Positions 1 to 6,025 of a stretch of DNA of 41,751 nt are shown piece after piece. The DNA is from Nitrosomonas sp. (lineage in GTDB: Bacteria; Pseudomonadota; Gammaproteobacteria; Burkholderiales; Nitrosomonadaceae): contig JAGRFM010000039.1 in NCBI GenBank assembly GCA_020446045.1, forward strand, positions 1-41,751, read 5' to 3'. The first letter of the stretch is position 1. Each line of letters opens with the position of its first letter. The notes below the pieces were generated by a model. That model did not search any database and had not been told where the DNA came from. It saw only the letters and a list, made by a program, of their open reading frames with translations. The translations under genes were made by a program, and so were the position numbers.

Positions 1-2
1 AA

Positions 3-293
3 TTACAGCAGCATAAACAAAGACACATTGAAGCCTGGAAAGCGAGCGGCATGAGCCAGGCTGCTTATTGTCGTGAACAGGGATTGAATGCCAAGACATT
101 TGGTAACTGGTTGAGAGTTTATCGTGATGGCTGTGCAGGCAATCAAACGGCCACACTGGCGCCGGTAACGATCAAACCGGAATCGTCACCGATGAATTCT
201 TTGAAATTACGAGGTTCTAGCGGCCATGTACTGGAAATACCGGCAGATGTTTCACCGCAATGGTTGGTTGAGTTGTTGCGATGTCTGAATTGA
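3..293 (+). CDS. tnpA: IS66-type accessory protein TnpA (5' end cut by window edge)
   Basis: This is the C-terminal 96 residues of the small HTH-like first protein of IS66 elements. The frame is open from base 3. It runs through a segment with the family pattern HIEAWKASGMSQAAYCREQG, then KTFGNWLR, and ends with a short segment leading into the next gene. An internal ATG exists at 51, but the family motif begins before it, so the true start lies outside the window. The stop (291-293) overlaps the start of tnpB at 281, the usual IS66 tnpA-tnpB translational coupling. IS66 TnpA and TnpB are both needed for transposition. Here the element is dead, because TnpB is interrupted about 60 bases further on. 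Confidence 0.75.
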   Translation, partial: LQQHKQRHIEAWKASGMSQAAYCREQGLNAKTFGNWLRVYRDGCAGNQTATLAPVTIKPESSPMNSLKLRGSSGHVLEIPADVSPQWLVELLRCLN

Positions 294-370
294 TTGCACA
301 TGGCGGCCAAATCCGGATGATGGTTGAACCGGTAGACATGCCACGGCAAATTTGTTCTAACGCAGTTTAG
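281..370 (+). pseudogene. tnpB: IS66 TnpB, N-terminal stub cut by the ISAs1-type element
   Basis: The ATG at 281 overlaps the end of tnpA. About 20 native residues follow, ending with the family-like phrase MVEPVDM, which in intact IS66 TnpB continues as an Arg/Gly-rich segment. From position 342 the sequence is the terminal repeat of the next element, and the frame runs into a TAG at 368-370. Normal TnpB is roughly 110-120 residues, so more than 80% is missing. The rest of TnpB is not found after the inserted element ends at 2245, so this is more than a simple insertion. Confidence 0.6.
342..361 (+). repeat. left terminal inverted repeat of the ISAs1-type element
   Basis: The sequence begins CACGGCAAATTTG and ends TTCTAAC. 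It matches the reverse complement of 2226-2245 at 19 of 20 positions (C against G at the third base). It overlaps the transposase stop codon. Confidence 0.85.
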
Positions 371-1094
371 CCGAATTTTTGGTCATTTTCAAATAATCAA
401 ACACCATTCGTACGTTCATCGTCAACTTTCTCATCGTCTCCAAGACACCCTTTAAACTGTTTGCTTTGATAATGCCAATAACAAAACGCCGCAGGCGAGT
501 AATATTTTCCGGGCCATACCCGGTGCGGATGCGGCATCTATCTTCATCAAAGCACCAGTCTAGAATGTAATGGCAGCTATTCTCAATACACCAATGTCCC
601 CGATTTATCTCCAATATTTTTGCGGCAGAGGTATCAAATTTGGCTTGGCTGGTAATGCCGTATGCCAATTCTCGCGAGACCTTTTTTGTCTTCTTTTCAA
701 TTGATTCCCGTTCAATAGCAAATGCTTGGCCGACATAGGGGAAGTCCAAATAGTTGTTGAGTGTGCTGGTTACCCAGATTTTACGGGTTTCTATACGTCC
801 GTGCCCGTAGTTGGATATTGTGGTATCAGGTAACTGGCGGTCTTTAAAGTAATACCGCAGATCTTCGAGCAAATTGGGTTGGTTGGCTTTGACGGTGAAA
901 TGATAGTGCGCCCGCTTGTTTTCTACCAGATAACGAGCAAATTGACGTTGTGTAAGCAGCGCGTCTGCAGTAATGGCGACACCATCAATATCAAGTGGAT
1001 CAAGTAGCGGTGCAGCTATTTTGATTTCATTGGCTTGTTTGGCTGCTGTGCAGTTGTTTGTATTGTATTTTACGACTTTTTTTGGGTGTAACAA
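357..1094 (-). pseudogene. ISAs1-type transposase, C-terminal DDE part in the -1 frame
   Basis: This frame continues the protein of 1070-2125 after the A-run. It carries TNEIK-like text (KQANEIKIAAPLLDPLDI), the second catalytic Asp in GVAITADALLTQRQ, and the catalytic Glu in GHWCIENSCHYILDWCF, followed by the Arg-rich tail and DYLKMTKNSAKLR. Every expected motif of an ISAs1 DDE transposase is present once the two frames are joined with a -1 shift at 1076-1083. The only in-frame start near the beginning is TTG at 1092-1094, which lacks an SD, so independent translation is unlikely. The product is functional only if frameshifting occurs. Confidence 0.8.
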
Positions 1095-2125
1095 TGAAGG
1101 GTATTATGGCCGATGGCGCTCATGATATGAATCTGTTTGCCTTCGCTATCAATCGCGCTGCGCATGGTCTTGCCATCTATCGCCAGACTTTCATCGTCAA
1201 CACTGTATCGTTCGCTCCAATGTCTCAATGCTTGATCCAGCGCATCCGGTTCTACCCTGATCAATGTGTCACGAATGATGTATTCACTAGGCACATGATA
1301 GTATTTGTTCTTGTAGTAACACTGGAAACGGGCGCGGGCATCCTGACTGAGTGATTGTGCCCATTCGGCGATGCCTTTATAACCCACCCGGCCACAGAGA
1401 ATAGCGCCCGTGGCAATGGCCAGTATCGTATCTAACCGATGGCGCCTGCCTTGCGTGCGGCGTGGATCAGGAATGGAATTAAAGAAAGCAGGTAGTGCAT
1501 TCATTTGAGTGGCTGTTAGCATAAGCTTTGGTGTCCCGCATTGATAGACTGGTTTTAAATGCGATTGAGACAGCAGGTGCTGCGCATTGCGTTGCAGCGC
1601 ATAAACAAAAACCAATTTAGGCGAAGCGTTTGGTTGATAACCTTGGTTGCTTGCGCGACGAAACCCTTTAGTGCTGCCCAGCAGTGTCCAGTTGGCCGCC
1701 CGGTAAATCGTGCCATGGAAGTGTTGTGGATCAACGAAGGTTTCGAGTAGCAGCAGTGGGTGATGAAAGTGTCGCACCCAATCAGCTTGAAGCCTTCTCT
1801 GGCACAGCGATAAAATACGGGTTGCCATATTGGGAATATGCCATTGTGGCAGAATCAGGAATCGACTGTTGTTGGTGACTAAATTTAAACGGTCAAATTG
1901 ATGGCGATATCGCCATCCAATCCATTGGTCGCGTGGTGCACATTTTAAGGCCGCCGATGAAAAACTGAGCAACGCAATCCACTGTGTACGCCAAGTGGCA
2001 ACATAATGCAGTGTTTCCCCAACCGGACGAGCTGTGCCAAGGTAATGATAACGCTGCATAAGTTTATGATAATCCGCCTGTTCTTGGCAGGCAACAGGAC
2101 GAACGTCGATTTCTTTAAGTTGCAA
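1070..2125 (-). pseudogene. ISAs1-type transposase, N-terminal part: DUF4338 plus start of the DDE region
   Basis: The first 190 or so residues are a DUF4338 domain (phrases such as HYLGTARPVGETLHY, RDQWIGW, NNSRFLILP, LLLETFVDP, YRAANW). Next come the ISAs1 N-terminal associated domain (ALPAFFNSIPDPRRTQGRRH) and the first catalytic Asp in the phrase AIDGKTMRSA. The frame then stops with TAA at 1070-1072, right after a run of seven A. The remaining DDE motif lies in the -1 frame (357-1094). The start is a TTG at 2123-2125; an in-frame stop lies four codons upstream and no good SD is visible. DUF4338 is also the DruA domain of Druantia, but this fusion is a known transposase architecture. The split could be a mutation or programmed frameshifting. 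Confidence 0.8.
1076..1083 (-). other. homopolymer frameshift site containing the slippery heptamer A AAA AAG
   Basis: On the minus strand the zero-frame codons are CAA AAA AAG TCG TAA. The last A of CAA plus AAA AAG forms the canonical bacterial -1 slippery heptamer in the right phase. A -1 slip gives the continuous family sequence QKKVVKYN. I see no obvious downstream pseudoknot or upstream SD stimulator, so simple loss of one base in the A-run is equally possible. Confidence 0.55.
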
Positions 2126-2131
2126 GGGCTG

Positions 2132-2155
2132 ATCTCAATCGAGTTTTGTTGAGAT
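2132..2155 (-). repeat. hairpin in the transposase leader
   Basis: ATCTCAA (2132-2138) and TTGAGAT (2149-2155) are perfect complements around a 10-base loop, just upstream of the TTG start of the transposase and inside the insertion sequence. Such leader hairpins can limit transposase translation or impede read-in transcription. Function here is inferred only from position. Confidence 0.35.
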
Positions 2156-2225
2156 TCCTTTATATCAATATTTTCAGAGAATGTCCAGCATTCTTTGAGT
2201 GTGCCCGCCTTTATTGGCTTCCAGG

Positions 2226-2245
2226 GTTAGAACAAATTTGCCCTG
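2226..2245 (-). repeat. right terminal inverted repeat of the ISAs1-type element
   Basis: Read on the minus strand it is CAGGGCAAATTTG followed by TTCTAAC, the partner of 342-361. It sits 22 bases past the stop codon of the secreted protein gene at 2268, so the element abuts that gene's 3' end without entering it. Confidence 0.85.
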
Positions 2246-2267
2246 CACTATGTCAGTTACATTGGTA

Positions 2268-3935
2268 TTATTGAAAAGTATATGCCAGGTCATACTCTAC
2301 ACCGACACTGCCGCCGCCCTCAACACTAACTGTGAACCCCAGAAATGATCCGTCATCTGGATTCCACCAGAAAACCACACTTCCACCAACTCCTGCGGTT
2401 GCTTGTAAAGCAACACCATGTGAGGGCCCACCGATTTTATCATAGTCAACACCCCAATAACTGAAACCTAATTCCCCATCCAAGCCTATCGACGGTCCAA
2501 GAGATAATCCTACAGCTAAGAAGGGTTTACTTGGAGGCGCACCGGGACCGTCAGTTTGATCAATATTTATACCAACCGATCCGTTAGCTCCACGATAATA
2601 GGATGCATCTGCACCCAATGAAATTGAGAAAGATCTTAGCCAAGGCCAGGTATTGTTTGAGCCTCGTAACTCAGACATCCCTGTATCCTGCATGACATGA
2701 TTTTGGAGAGGGCGGTTGGCATTGTAAGCGTTCTTAATCTCATTTTGATACCCAAGCTGCTTAAAGTTATTAAGAATTTCTATGGCTTTGTTGATTAGCT
2801 CTGCATTTTCCTGCAACAGTCTTTGCGCTTCCTCAAGGTGAGATGCAAGGAAAAGACCTTCCGTATTCAATTCGCAGGCGTTCGGATCATTTTCTAAATC
2901 ACCAGCAAGATTAATAGAGGTGCTTCTGTTGTAGTTTTCTGGGCATGAATAACAGGAATCGCTGAGAAAATGCTGAAAGGATCCTTCCTGACAACCTGGC
3001 GCCCCCCTTTTTGTAGCGGCTGTATAGAGGGGACTTCTTTCGCAGGCCTGGGGTGAGTCAACTGCAAAAACCGTTCTATTGTATGAAACAGGACAGGAAT
3101 AACAAAAGCCGTCACCAATATTCCAAAATTGACCGCTGGGACAGTCTGTACCTATAAGCCCGGTGGCTCTGTTATGTTTAGTGGCAGCCGCATAGATATT
3201 TGTATCAGCACAAGCTCCTGAACCTTCTACATTCGGATCAATTGTTCGATTGTAATTCTCCGGGCATGAGTAGCAGGTGTTATTAAATATATGAAGAAAC
3301 GATTCACCCAGTCCATTCCCCGCCGGATATTTGCTGGGGCAGGTTACCGTTCCGGTCTTTGTTGCTTTGACATTGCGATCCAAATTGTTTGCTTTGGCAT
3401 AATCAGTAATTGTTTGTGAGGTAGAAAAATTCTGTATACCTGTTGCTACGGGCTGTTCTCCACTTGATAATGTTGCTTTGAGTGTTTCAGTCGCAGGATT
3501 GTTAAATTCATTACTTTCTGCTTCGGAAGTGAGGAATTTTTCAACTCCAAGCAAGAAAAACTGATTGTGATCCGGATCGAATTTAAGCCGTACGTTGACA
3601 TAAACGCCCTCACCATTAATCCTAACCCGTGGTAAAAGCAGTATGTTGTCATTATTCTTGTTAAATACAGCAATATTTGTTACAGATTGTGCAAGGTGAG
3701 TTGCATTTTTAAGCTGGAATATGCTTTCAGAAGGGATATGTTCCAGGCAGACATCAAACAGTTTCGGCTCTTCAAACATGGCCTCAACTGGAAAACAAGT
3801 AACTCCACTTGTGGGGTCATAAGTGGTACTTTCGCTGACTAGCGTATTAAGATATTCTAGTGGAACAACATCATCTTTTGCTTGGAGCGTGGATGAAGCC
3901 AGTAGAGCAAAAACGAGTATAAGAATATTGGTCAC
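2268..3935 (-). CDS. secreted Cys-rich triple-repeat protein of unknown function (555 aa)
   Basis: I do not recognise this family. Residues 1-19 look like a Sec signal peptide ending at LQA. Residues 20-190 are a globular domain. Residues 195-355 hold three repeats of about 45-60 residues, each with four Cys and the core CYSCPxxYNRT/S. A helical, coiled-coil-like segment (HLEEAQRLLQENAELINKA) follows. The last 150 residues are Gly/Ser/aromatic-rich and probably beta-structured (phrases such as SVGINIDQ, LGPSIGLDGELGFSYWG). The start is GTG at 3933-3935 because AAAGGAGT lies six bases upstream. The stop is 22 bases from the end of the insertion sequence. The paired Cys suggest disulfide-bonded modules in the periplasm or outside the cell. 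Confidence 0.75.
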   Translation of the reverse strand: MTNILILVFALLASSTLQAKDDVVPLEYLNTLVSESTTYDPTSGVTCFPVEAMFEEPKLFDVCLEHIPSESIFQLKNATHLAQSVTNIAVFNKNNDNILLLPRVRINGEGVYVNVRLKFDPDHNQFFLLGVEKFLTSEAESNEFNNPATETLKATLSSGEQPVATGIQNFSTSQTITDYAKANNLDRNVKATKTGTVTCPSKYPAGNGLGESFLHIFNNTCYSCPENYNRTIDPNVEGSGACADTNIYAAATKHNRATGLIGTDCPSGQFWNIGDGFCYSCPVSYNRTVFAVDSPQACERSPLYTAATKRGAPGCQEGSFQHFLSDSCYSCPENYNRSTSINLAGDLENDPNACELNTEGLFLASHLEEAQRLLQENAELINKAIEILNNFKQLGYQNEIKNAYNANRPLQNHVMQDTGMSELRGSNNTWPWLRSFSISLGADASYYRGANGSVGINIDQTDGPGAPPSKPFLAVGLSLGPSIGLDGELGFSYWGVDYDKIGGPSHGVALQATAGVGGSVVFWWNPDDGSFLGFTVSVEGGGSVGVEYDLAYTFQ

Positions 3936-4048
3936 AATCGACTCCTTTTATTATTGTTATGGATAATATTTTTTCTAAGCAAGTGCTTTTGGGGGAATTG
4001 TACCACTCTGAATGAAATATGCACCGACAAGCACCTCTTTGTGACAGA

Positions 4049-4064
4049 AACTATATAATTAGTT
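4049..4064 (+). promoter_or_regulatory. possible hicAB promoter -10 within a small inverted repeat
   Basis: AACTA and TAGTT flank a perfect TATAAT (4054-4059), 45 bases before the hicA-like start. An inverted repeat centred on a -10 box is what an autoregulating antitoxin would bind. No good -35 hexamer is seen at 17 bases, so this is tentative. Confidence 0.3.
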
Positions 4065-4103
4065 GTTATGCAAAACAAGATTGGTTATTACTGCAAACGG
4101 TAA

Positions 4104-4352
4104 ATGAACAAGAAAAAATTGTTGAAGAAGTTATTATCTGATTCAAAAAACATCCGTTTTGAAGAAGCCAGAAAATGCATAGAGTCATTCGGATTTACAT
4201 TGGACAGAATCAACGGCAGTTATCATATTTTCATTCATCAAGACATTCCGGATTTGATTAATCTGCAAAATGTGAAAGGCAAAGCGAAACCATATCAAAT
4301 CAATCAGTTTCTAAAAATTATTGAGCGGCATGATTTAAAATTGGAGGATTAG
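4104..4352 (+). CDS. hicA: HicA-like type II toxin (mRNA interferase)
   Basis: The 82-residue product has the HicA pattern: an N-terminal basic helix, the helix RFEEARKCIESFGF, the core INGSYHIF with the GSxH active-site His, then IPDLINLQNVKGKAKPYQINQFLKIIE, typical of the longer HicA branch. HicA toxins have a dsRNA-binding-like fold and cleave mRNA. The ATG at 4104 is preceded directly by an in-frame TAA, so the start is fixed. The stop is three bases from the hicB start. The gene order toxin then antitoxin is typical of hicAB. The middle position of the motif is Tyr where many members have His, but the catalytic fourth position is His, so the toxin is likely active. Confidence 0.85.
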   Translation: MNKKKLLKKLLSDSKNIRFEEARKCIESFGFTLDRINGSYHIFIHQDIPDLINLQNVKGKAKPYQINQFLKIIERHDLKLED

Positions 4353-4355
4353 AAA

Positions 4356-4574
4356 ATGAAGGACTATCATATTAACGTGTTTTATAGCGAAGAAGATGAA
4401 GGGTATATAGCAGATGTACCAGATTTGATAAACTGTTCTGCGTTCGGTGATTCTCCCGAGGAAGCTTTGCGAGAGGTGCTAAAAGCTAAAGCGGCATGGA
4501 TACAGGCAGCAAAAGATTCAAATAAACCAGTTCCGCCACCCACTTACCGTCCCGCTATTTATCATGCAGCATGA
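4356..4574 (+). CDS. hicB: HicB-like antitoxin
   Basis: The 72 residues form the partial RNase H-like HicB fold: HINVFYSEEDEGYIADVPDLINCSAFG, then SPEEALREVLKAKAAWIQAA and a Pro-rich end. In HicB this fold blocks the toxin active site. No separate C-terminal HTH or ribbon-helix-helix domain is present, so this is the short HicB type and autoregulation would need another DNA-binding surface. GGAGG lies inside the end of hicA, ten bases before the ATG, so translation is coupled. Confidence 0.85.
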   Translation: MKDYHINVFYSEEDEGYIADVPDLINCSAFGDSPEEALREVLKAKAAWIQAAKDSNKPVPPPTYRPAIYHAA

Positions 4575-4589
4575 TCATCTATTGTGCGC

Positions 4590-4636
4590 TAGAACAAAAA
4601 TTTCTCATAACAATCGAGTCTGACCTCTTTGTTCTA
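4590..4636 (+). repeat. inverted repeat after hicAB resembling the ISAs1 element ends
   Basis: TAGAACAAA (4590-4598) and TTTGTTCTA (4628-4636) are perfect complements 29 bases apart. The right arm with its flank (TTTGTTCTACGCGG) resembles the left end of the insertion sequence (TTTGTTCTAACGCAG). It may be a transcription stop structure for hicAB or a relic of a related element end. Confidence 0.35.
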
Positions 4637-4675
4637 CGCGGTGGCTTTGGAAACTGTATAAATCTTAGATAAATT

Positions 4676-5008
4676 TTATGCTGTTTCTTGCAGAGCAATC
4701 CGCACCCGCTCCAACAGTTTATTGGTTACATGACTACGGCGTTCAATCTGGCTAATATAAGCCTGACTAACACCTAATCTATTGGCAAGTTCTTCCTGCG
4801 TAATACCAGCCTGGATACGCGCGAGAGCAACCGGATTGTCTACATAGTCTTCAAGAACAAAAGGCACATATTTCCGATCATCGTCATGTCCGGTTTCATA
4901 AGCAGCCAGTTCATGCTCAATCTGTTCTTTCAGCGCATGATAAACGGGCATGGGTAACAAAACATATTCATCCTTGCCGTTAATGGATTTGATTTTCTGC
5001 AGTGTCAT
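4676..5008 (-). CDS. XRE-family antitoxin of a RelE-type module
   Basis: The 110-residue protein has an N-terminal half that likely contacts the toxin (KDEYVLLPMPVYHALKEQIEHEL) and a C-terminal HTH_3/XRE domain, residues about 58-105 (LARIQAGITQEELANRLGVSQAYISQIERRS). Its ATG overlaps the stop of the upstream toxin gene (5005-5008, ATGA), so the pair is translationally coupled. Toxin-first order with an XRE antitoxin is the higBA-like arrangement. It probably neutralises the toxin and represses the shared promoter at 5272-5299. Confidence 0.88.
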   Translation of the reverse strand: MTLQKIKSINGKDEYVLLPMPVYHALKEQIEHELAAYETGHDDDRKYVPFVLEDYVDNPVALARIQAGITQEELANRLGVSQAYISQIERRSHVTNKLLERVRIALQETA

Positions 5009-5271
5009 TTGTAAGCATCTCCACGCGGTTTTATTTTTTCCACCGCAATTATTCTGACAGCGTCCTGTCTATCGAAGATTACGCGCCAGTTACCAACTCT
5101 TAGCCGGAAATACGGTTCTCCTTCGAGTTTCTTGATATCCAGTGTTTCATCATCCGAATTACGTCCCAATTGCACAATTTTTTCAGCAATCCTGAATCTT
5201 TCCGGTTTGGGAAGGCTTTGCAGCTTTTTCTTGGCTTGCGACCGGATCAATACTTGGTAAGTATTACACAT
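5005..5271 (-). CDS. RelE/ParE-superfamily toxin
   Basis: The 88 residues have the compact RelE fold: YQVLIRSQAKKKLQSLP, helix PERFRIAEKIVQL, the phrase IKKLEGEPYFRLRVGNWRVIFD, and the C-terminal strand VRIIAVEKIKPRGDAYK. RelE-like members cleave mRNA on the ribosome, and Arg and Lys in the core strands fit this. The annotated ATG (5269-5271) directly follows a good -10 box, so transcription would begin inside the first codons. The real start may be TTG at codon 8 or a leader from an upstream promoter. It forms an operon with the XRE gene. Confidence 0.88.
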   Translation of the reverse strand: MCNTYQVLIRSQAKKKLQSLPKPERFRIAEKIVQLGRNSDDETLDIKKLEGEPYFRLRVGNWRVIFDRQDAVRIIAVEKIKPRGDAYK

Positions 5272-5299
5272 ATTATAAGTTATAAAATGTTATATTCAA
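5272..5299 (-). promoter_or_regulatory. sigma70-like promoter of the relE/xre module
   Basis: On the minus strand TTGAAT (plus 5294-5299) and TATAAT (plus 5272-5277) are 16 bases apart, a strong housekeeping promoter. The region between contains TATAAC and TTATAAC repeats that could be the operator for the XRE antitoxin. The -10 abuts the annotated toxin ATG. Confidence 0.5.
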
Positions 5300-5367
5300 G
5301 TTGCTATGAAATATGAATTACGCTCCCTTTGTCATTGAATCGATTATAAGTTCAACTGCGCCTTGAA

Positions 5368-5389
5368 AGTATAGATAATAATCTATACT
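5368..5389 (+). promoter_or_regulatory. palindromic operator in front of brnTA
   Basis: AGTATAGAT and ATCTATACT are perfect inverted 9-mers around AATA, ending nine bases before the BrnT start. A GATAAT (5374-5379) lies inside it, with TTCAAC (5351-5356) 17 bases upstream, so the palindrome covers a plausible core promoter. BrnA antitoxins are known autoregulators that bind their own promoter. That this is the site is inference. Confidence 0.6.
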
Positions 5390-5398
5390 ATTTATAAT

Positions 5399-5671
5399 AT
5401 GAACTTTACGTGGAATGAAACAAAGCGCAAAGCTAACCTTAAAAAGCGCGGGTTGGATTTTGCTGATGCCGAAAGCGTTTTCTCAGGTCACACGCTAACC
5501 CGACCTGATATGCGCTTTGCCTACACAGAAAATAGATTTTCCACAATAGGTTTACTTGGTGTCGACGTAGTGGTTATTGCACACACAGAAACCGTTGACG
5601 TGATTCATATTATTTCAATGCGAAAAGCAGAACGTTATGAACAAAAAAACTATTTCGCCAACCTCCAGTGA
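5399..5671 (+). CDS. brnT: BrnT-family toxin
   Basis: The 90-residue protein matches BrnT: FTWNETKRKANLKKRGLDFADAESVF at the start, then the RFSTIGLLGVDVVVIAHTE strand pair and the C-terminal IISMRKAERYEQKNY, the conserved catalytic and RNA-binding patch of this RelE-like ribonuclease. BrnT inhibits translation and is neutralised by BrnA. The ATG follows TTTATA with no SD, so the mRNA leader is very short or absent. The gene overlaps brnA by 35 bases, so the pair is coupled. Confidence 0.92.
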   Translation: MNFTWNETKRKANLKKRGLDFADAESVFSGHTLTRPDMRFAYTENRFSTIGLLGVDVVVIAHTETVDVIHIISMRKAERYEQKNYFANLQ

Positions 5672-5927
5672 TTTGGATGAAGCGCCAATCTGGACAGACG
5701 ATGATTTTAAGCATGCGGTACAACGCGTCGGATTGAAACCGTTGTCACAAAAAAAGCAGAAAATAAACATCACGCTTGATCCCGATGTAGTGGCTTGGTT
5801 CAAACAACAAGCCGGAGGACGTGGCTACCAGACACTTATTAATGCCGCTTTACGCGAAGCAATGCAGAAAAAAAAGATTGAAGAAACAATACGGCAAGTG
5901 ATACGGGAAGAATTGCATTCATCCTAA
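5637..5927 (+). CDS. brnA: BrnA-family antitoxin
   Basis: The 96-residue protein has an acidic N-terminus (SDLDEAPIWTDDDFKHA) and a C-terminal ribbon-helix-helix DNA-binding part (KINITLDPDVVAWFKQQAGGRGYQTLINAALREAM), the standard BrnA layout. It should bind BrnT through the N-terminal half and repress the operon through the ribbon-helix-helix dimer, probably at 5368-5389. The ATG lies within brnT in another frame. It is followed immediately by a perfect hairpin. Confidence 0.92.
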   Translation: MNKKTISPTSSDLDEAPIWTDDDFKHAVQRVGLKPLSQKKQKINITLDPDVVAWFKQQAGGRGYQTLINAALREAMQKKKIEETIRQVIREELHSS

Positions 5928-5951
5928 ATAACCTATCGTGCTATAGGTTAT
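5928..5951 (+). terminator. hairpin directly after brnA
   Basis: ATAACCTAT (5928-5936) and ATAGGTTAT (5943-5951) pair perfectly around CGTGCT, starting one base after the brnA stop. There is no U-run, so it is a weak intrinsic terminator at best. It may protect the 3' end of the brnTA mRNA. Confidence 0.4.
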
Positions 5952-6025
5952 CAGATCAGGTCTGGTTGGACAGCTGATTTTAGAGAATGGTTAAAGAAGT
6001 GACATAGAATTTCCAATACTCCCGA

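Larger units (their letters stand above)
342..2245 (-). mobile_element. ISAs1-family element with DUF4338-ISAs1 transposase, about 1.9 kb
   Basis: The element is bounded by 20-bp inverted terminal repeats (342-361 and 2226-2245) that differ only at the third base. They enclose one transposase reading region on the minus strand, split by a frameshift. Its stop codon (357-359) lies inside the left repeat, as in compact insertion sequences. I see no matching direct repeat outside the ends (left flank agacatgc, right flank cactatgt), and the two flanks belong to different genes. The element therefore probably mediated a deletion or recombined with another copy after insertion. The family name rests on the transposase sequence. 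Confidence 0.85.

Noticed and set aside
1070-2125. Druantia defence gene druA (DUF4338)
   Set aside because: The DUF4338 domain is followed by an ISAs1 DDE region and lies within terminal inverted repeats, so it is a transposase. No other Druantia genes are present.
2930-3300. CRISPR-like repeats
   Set aside because: The repeated DNA encodes the Cys-rich protein modules, varies between units, and has no regular spacers.
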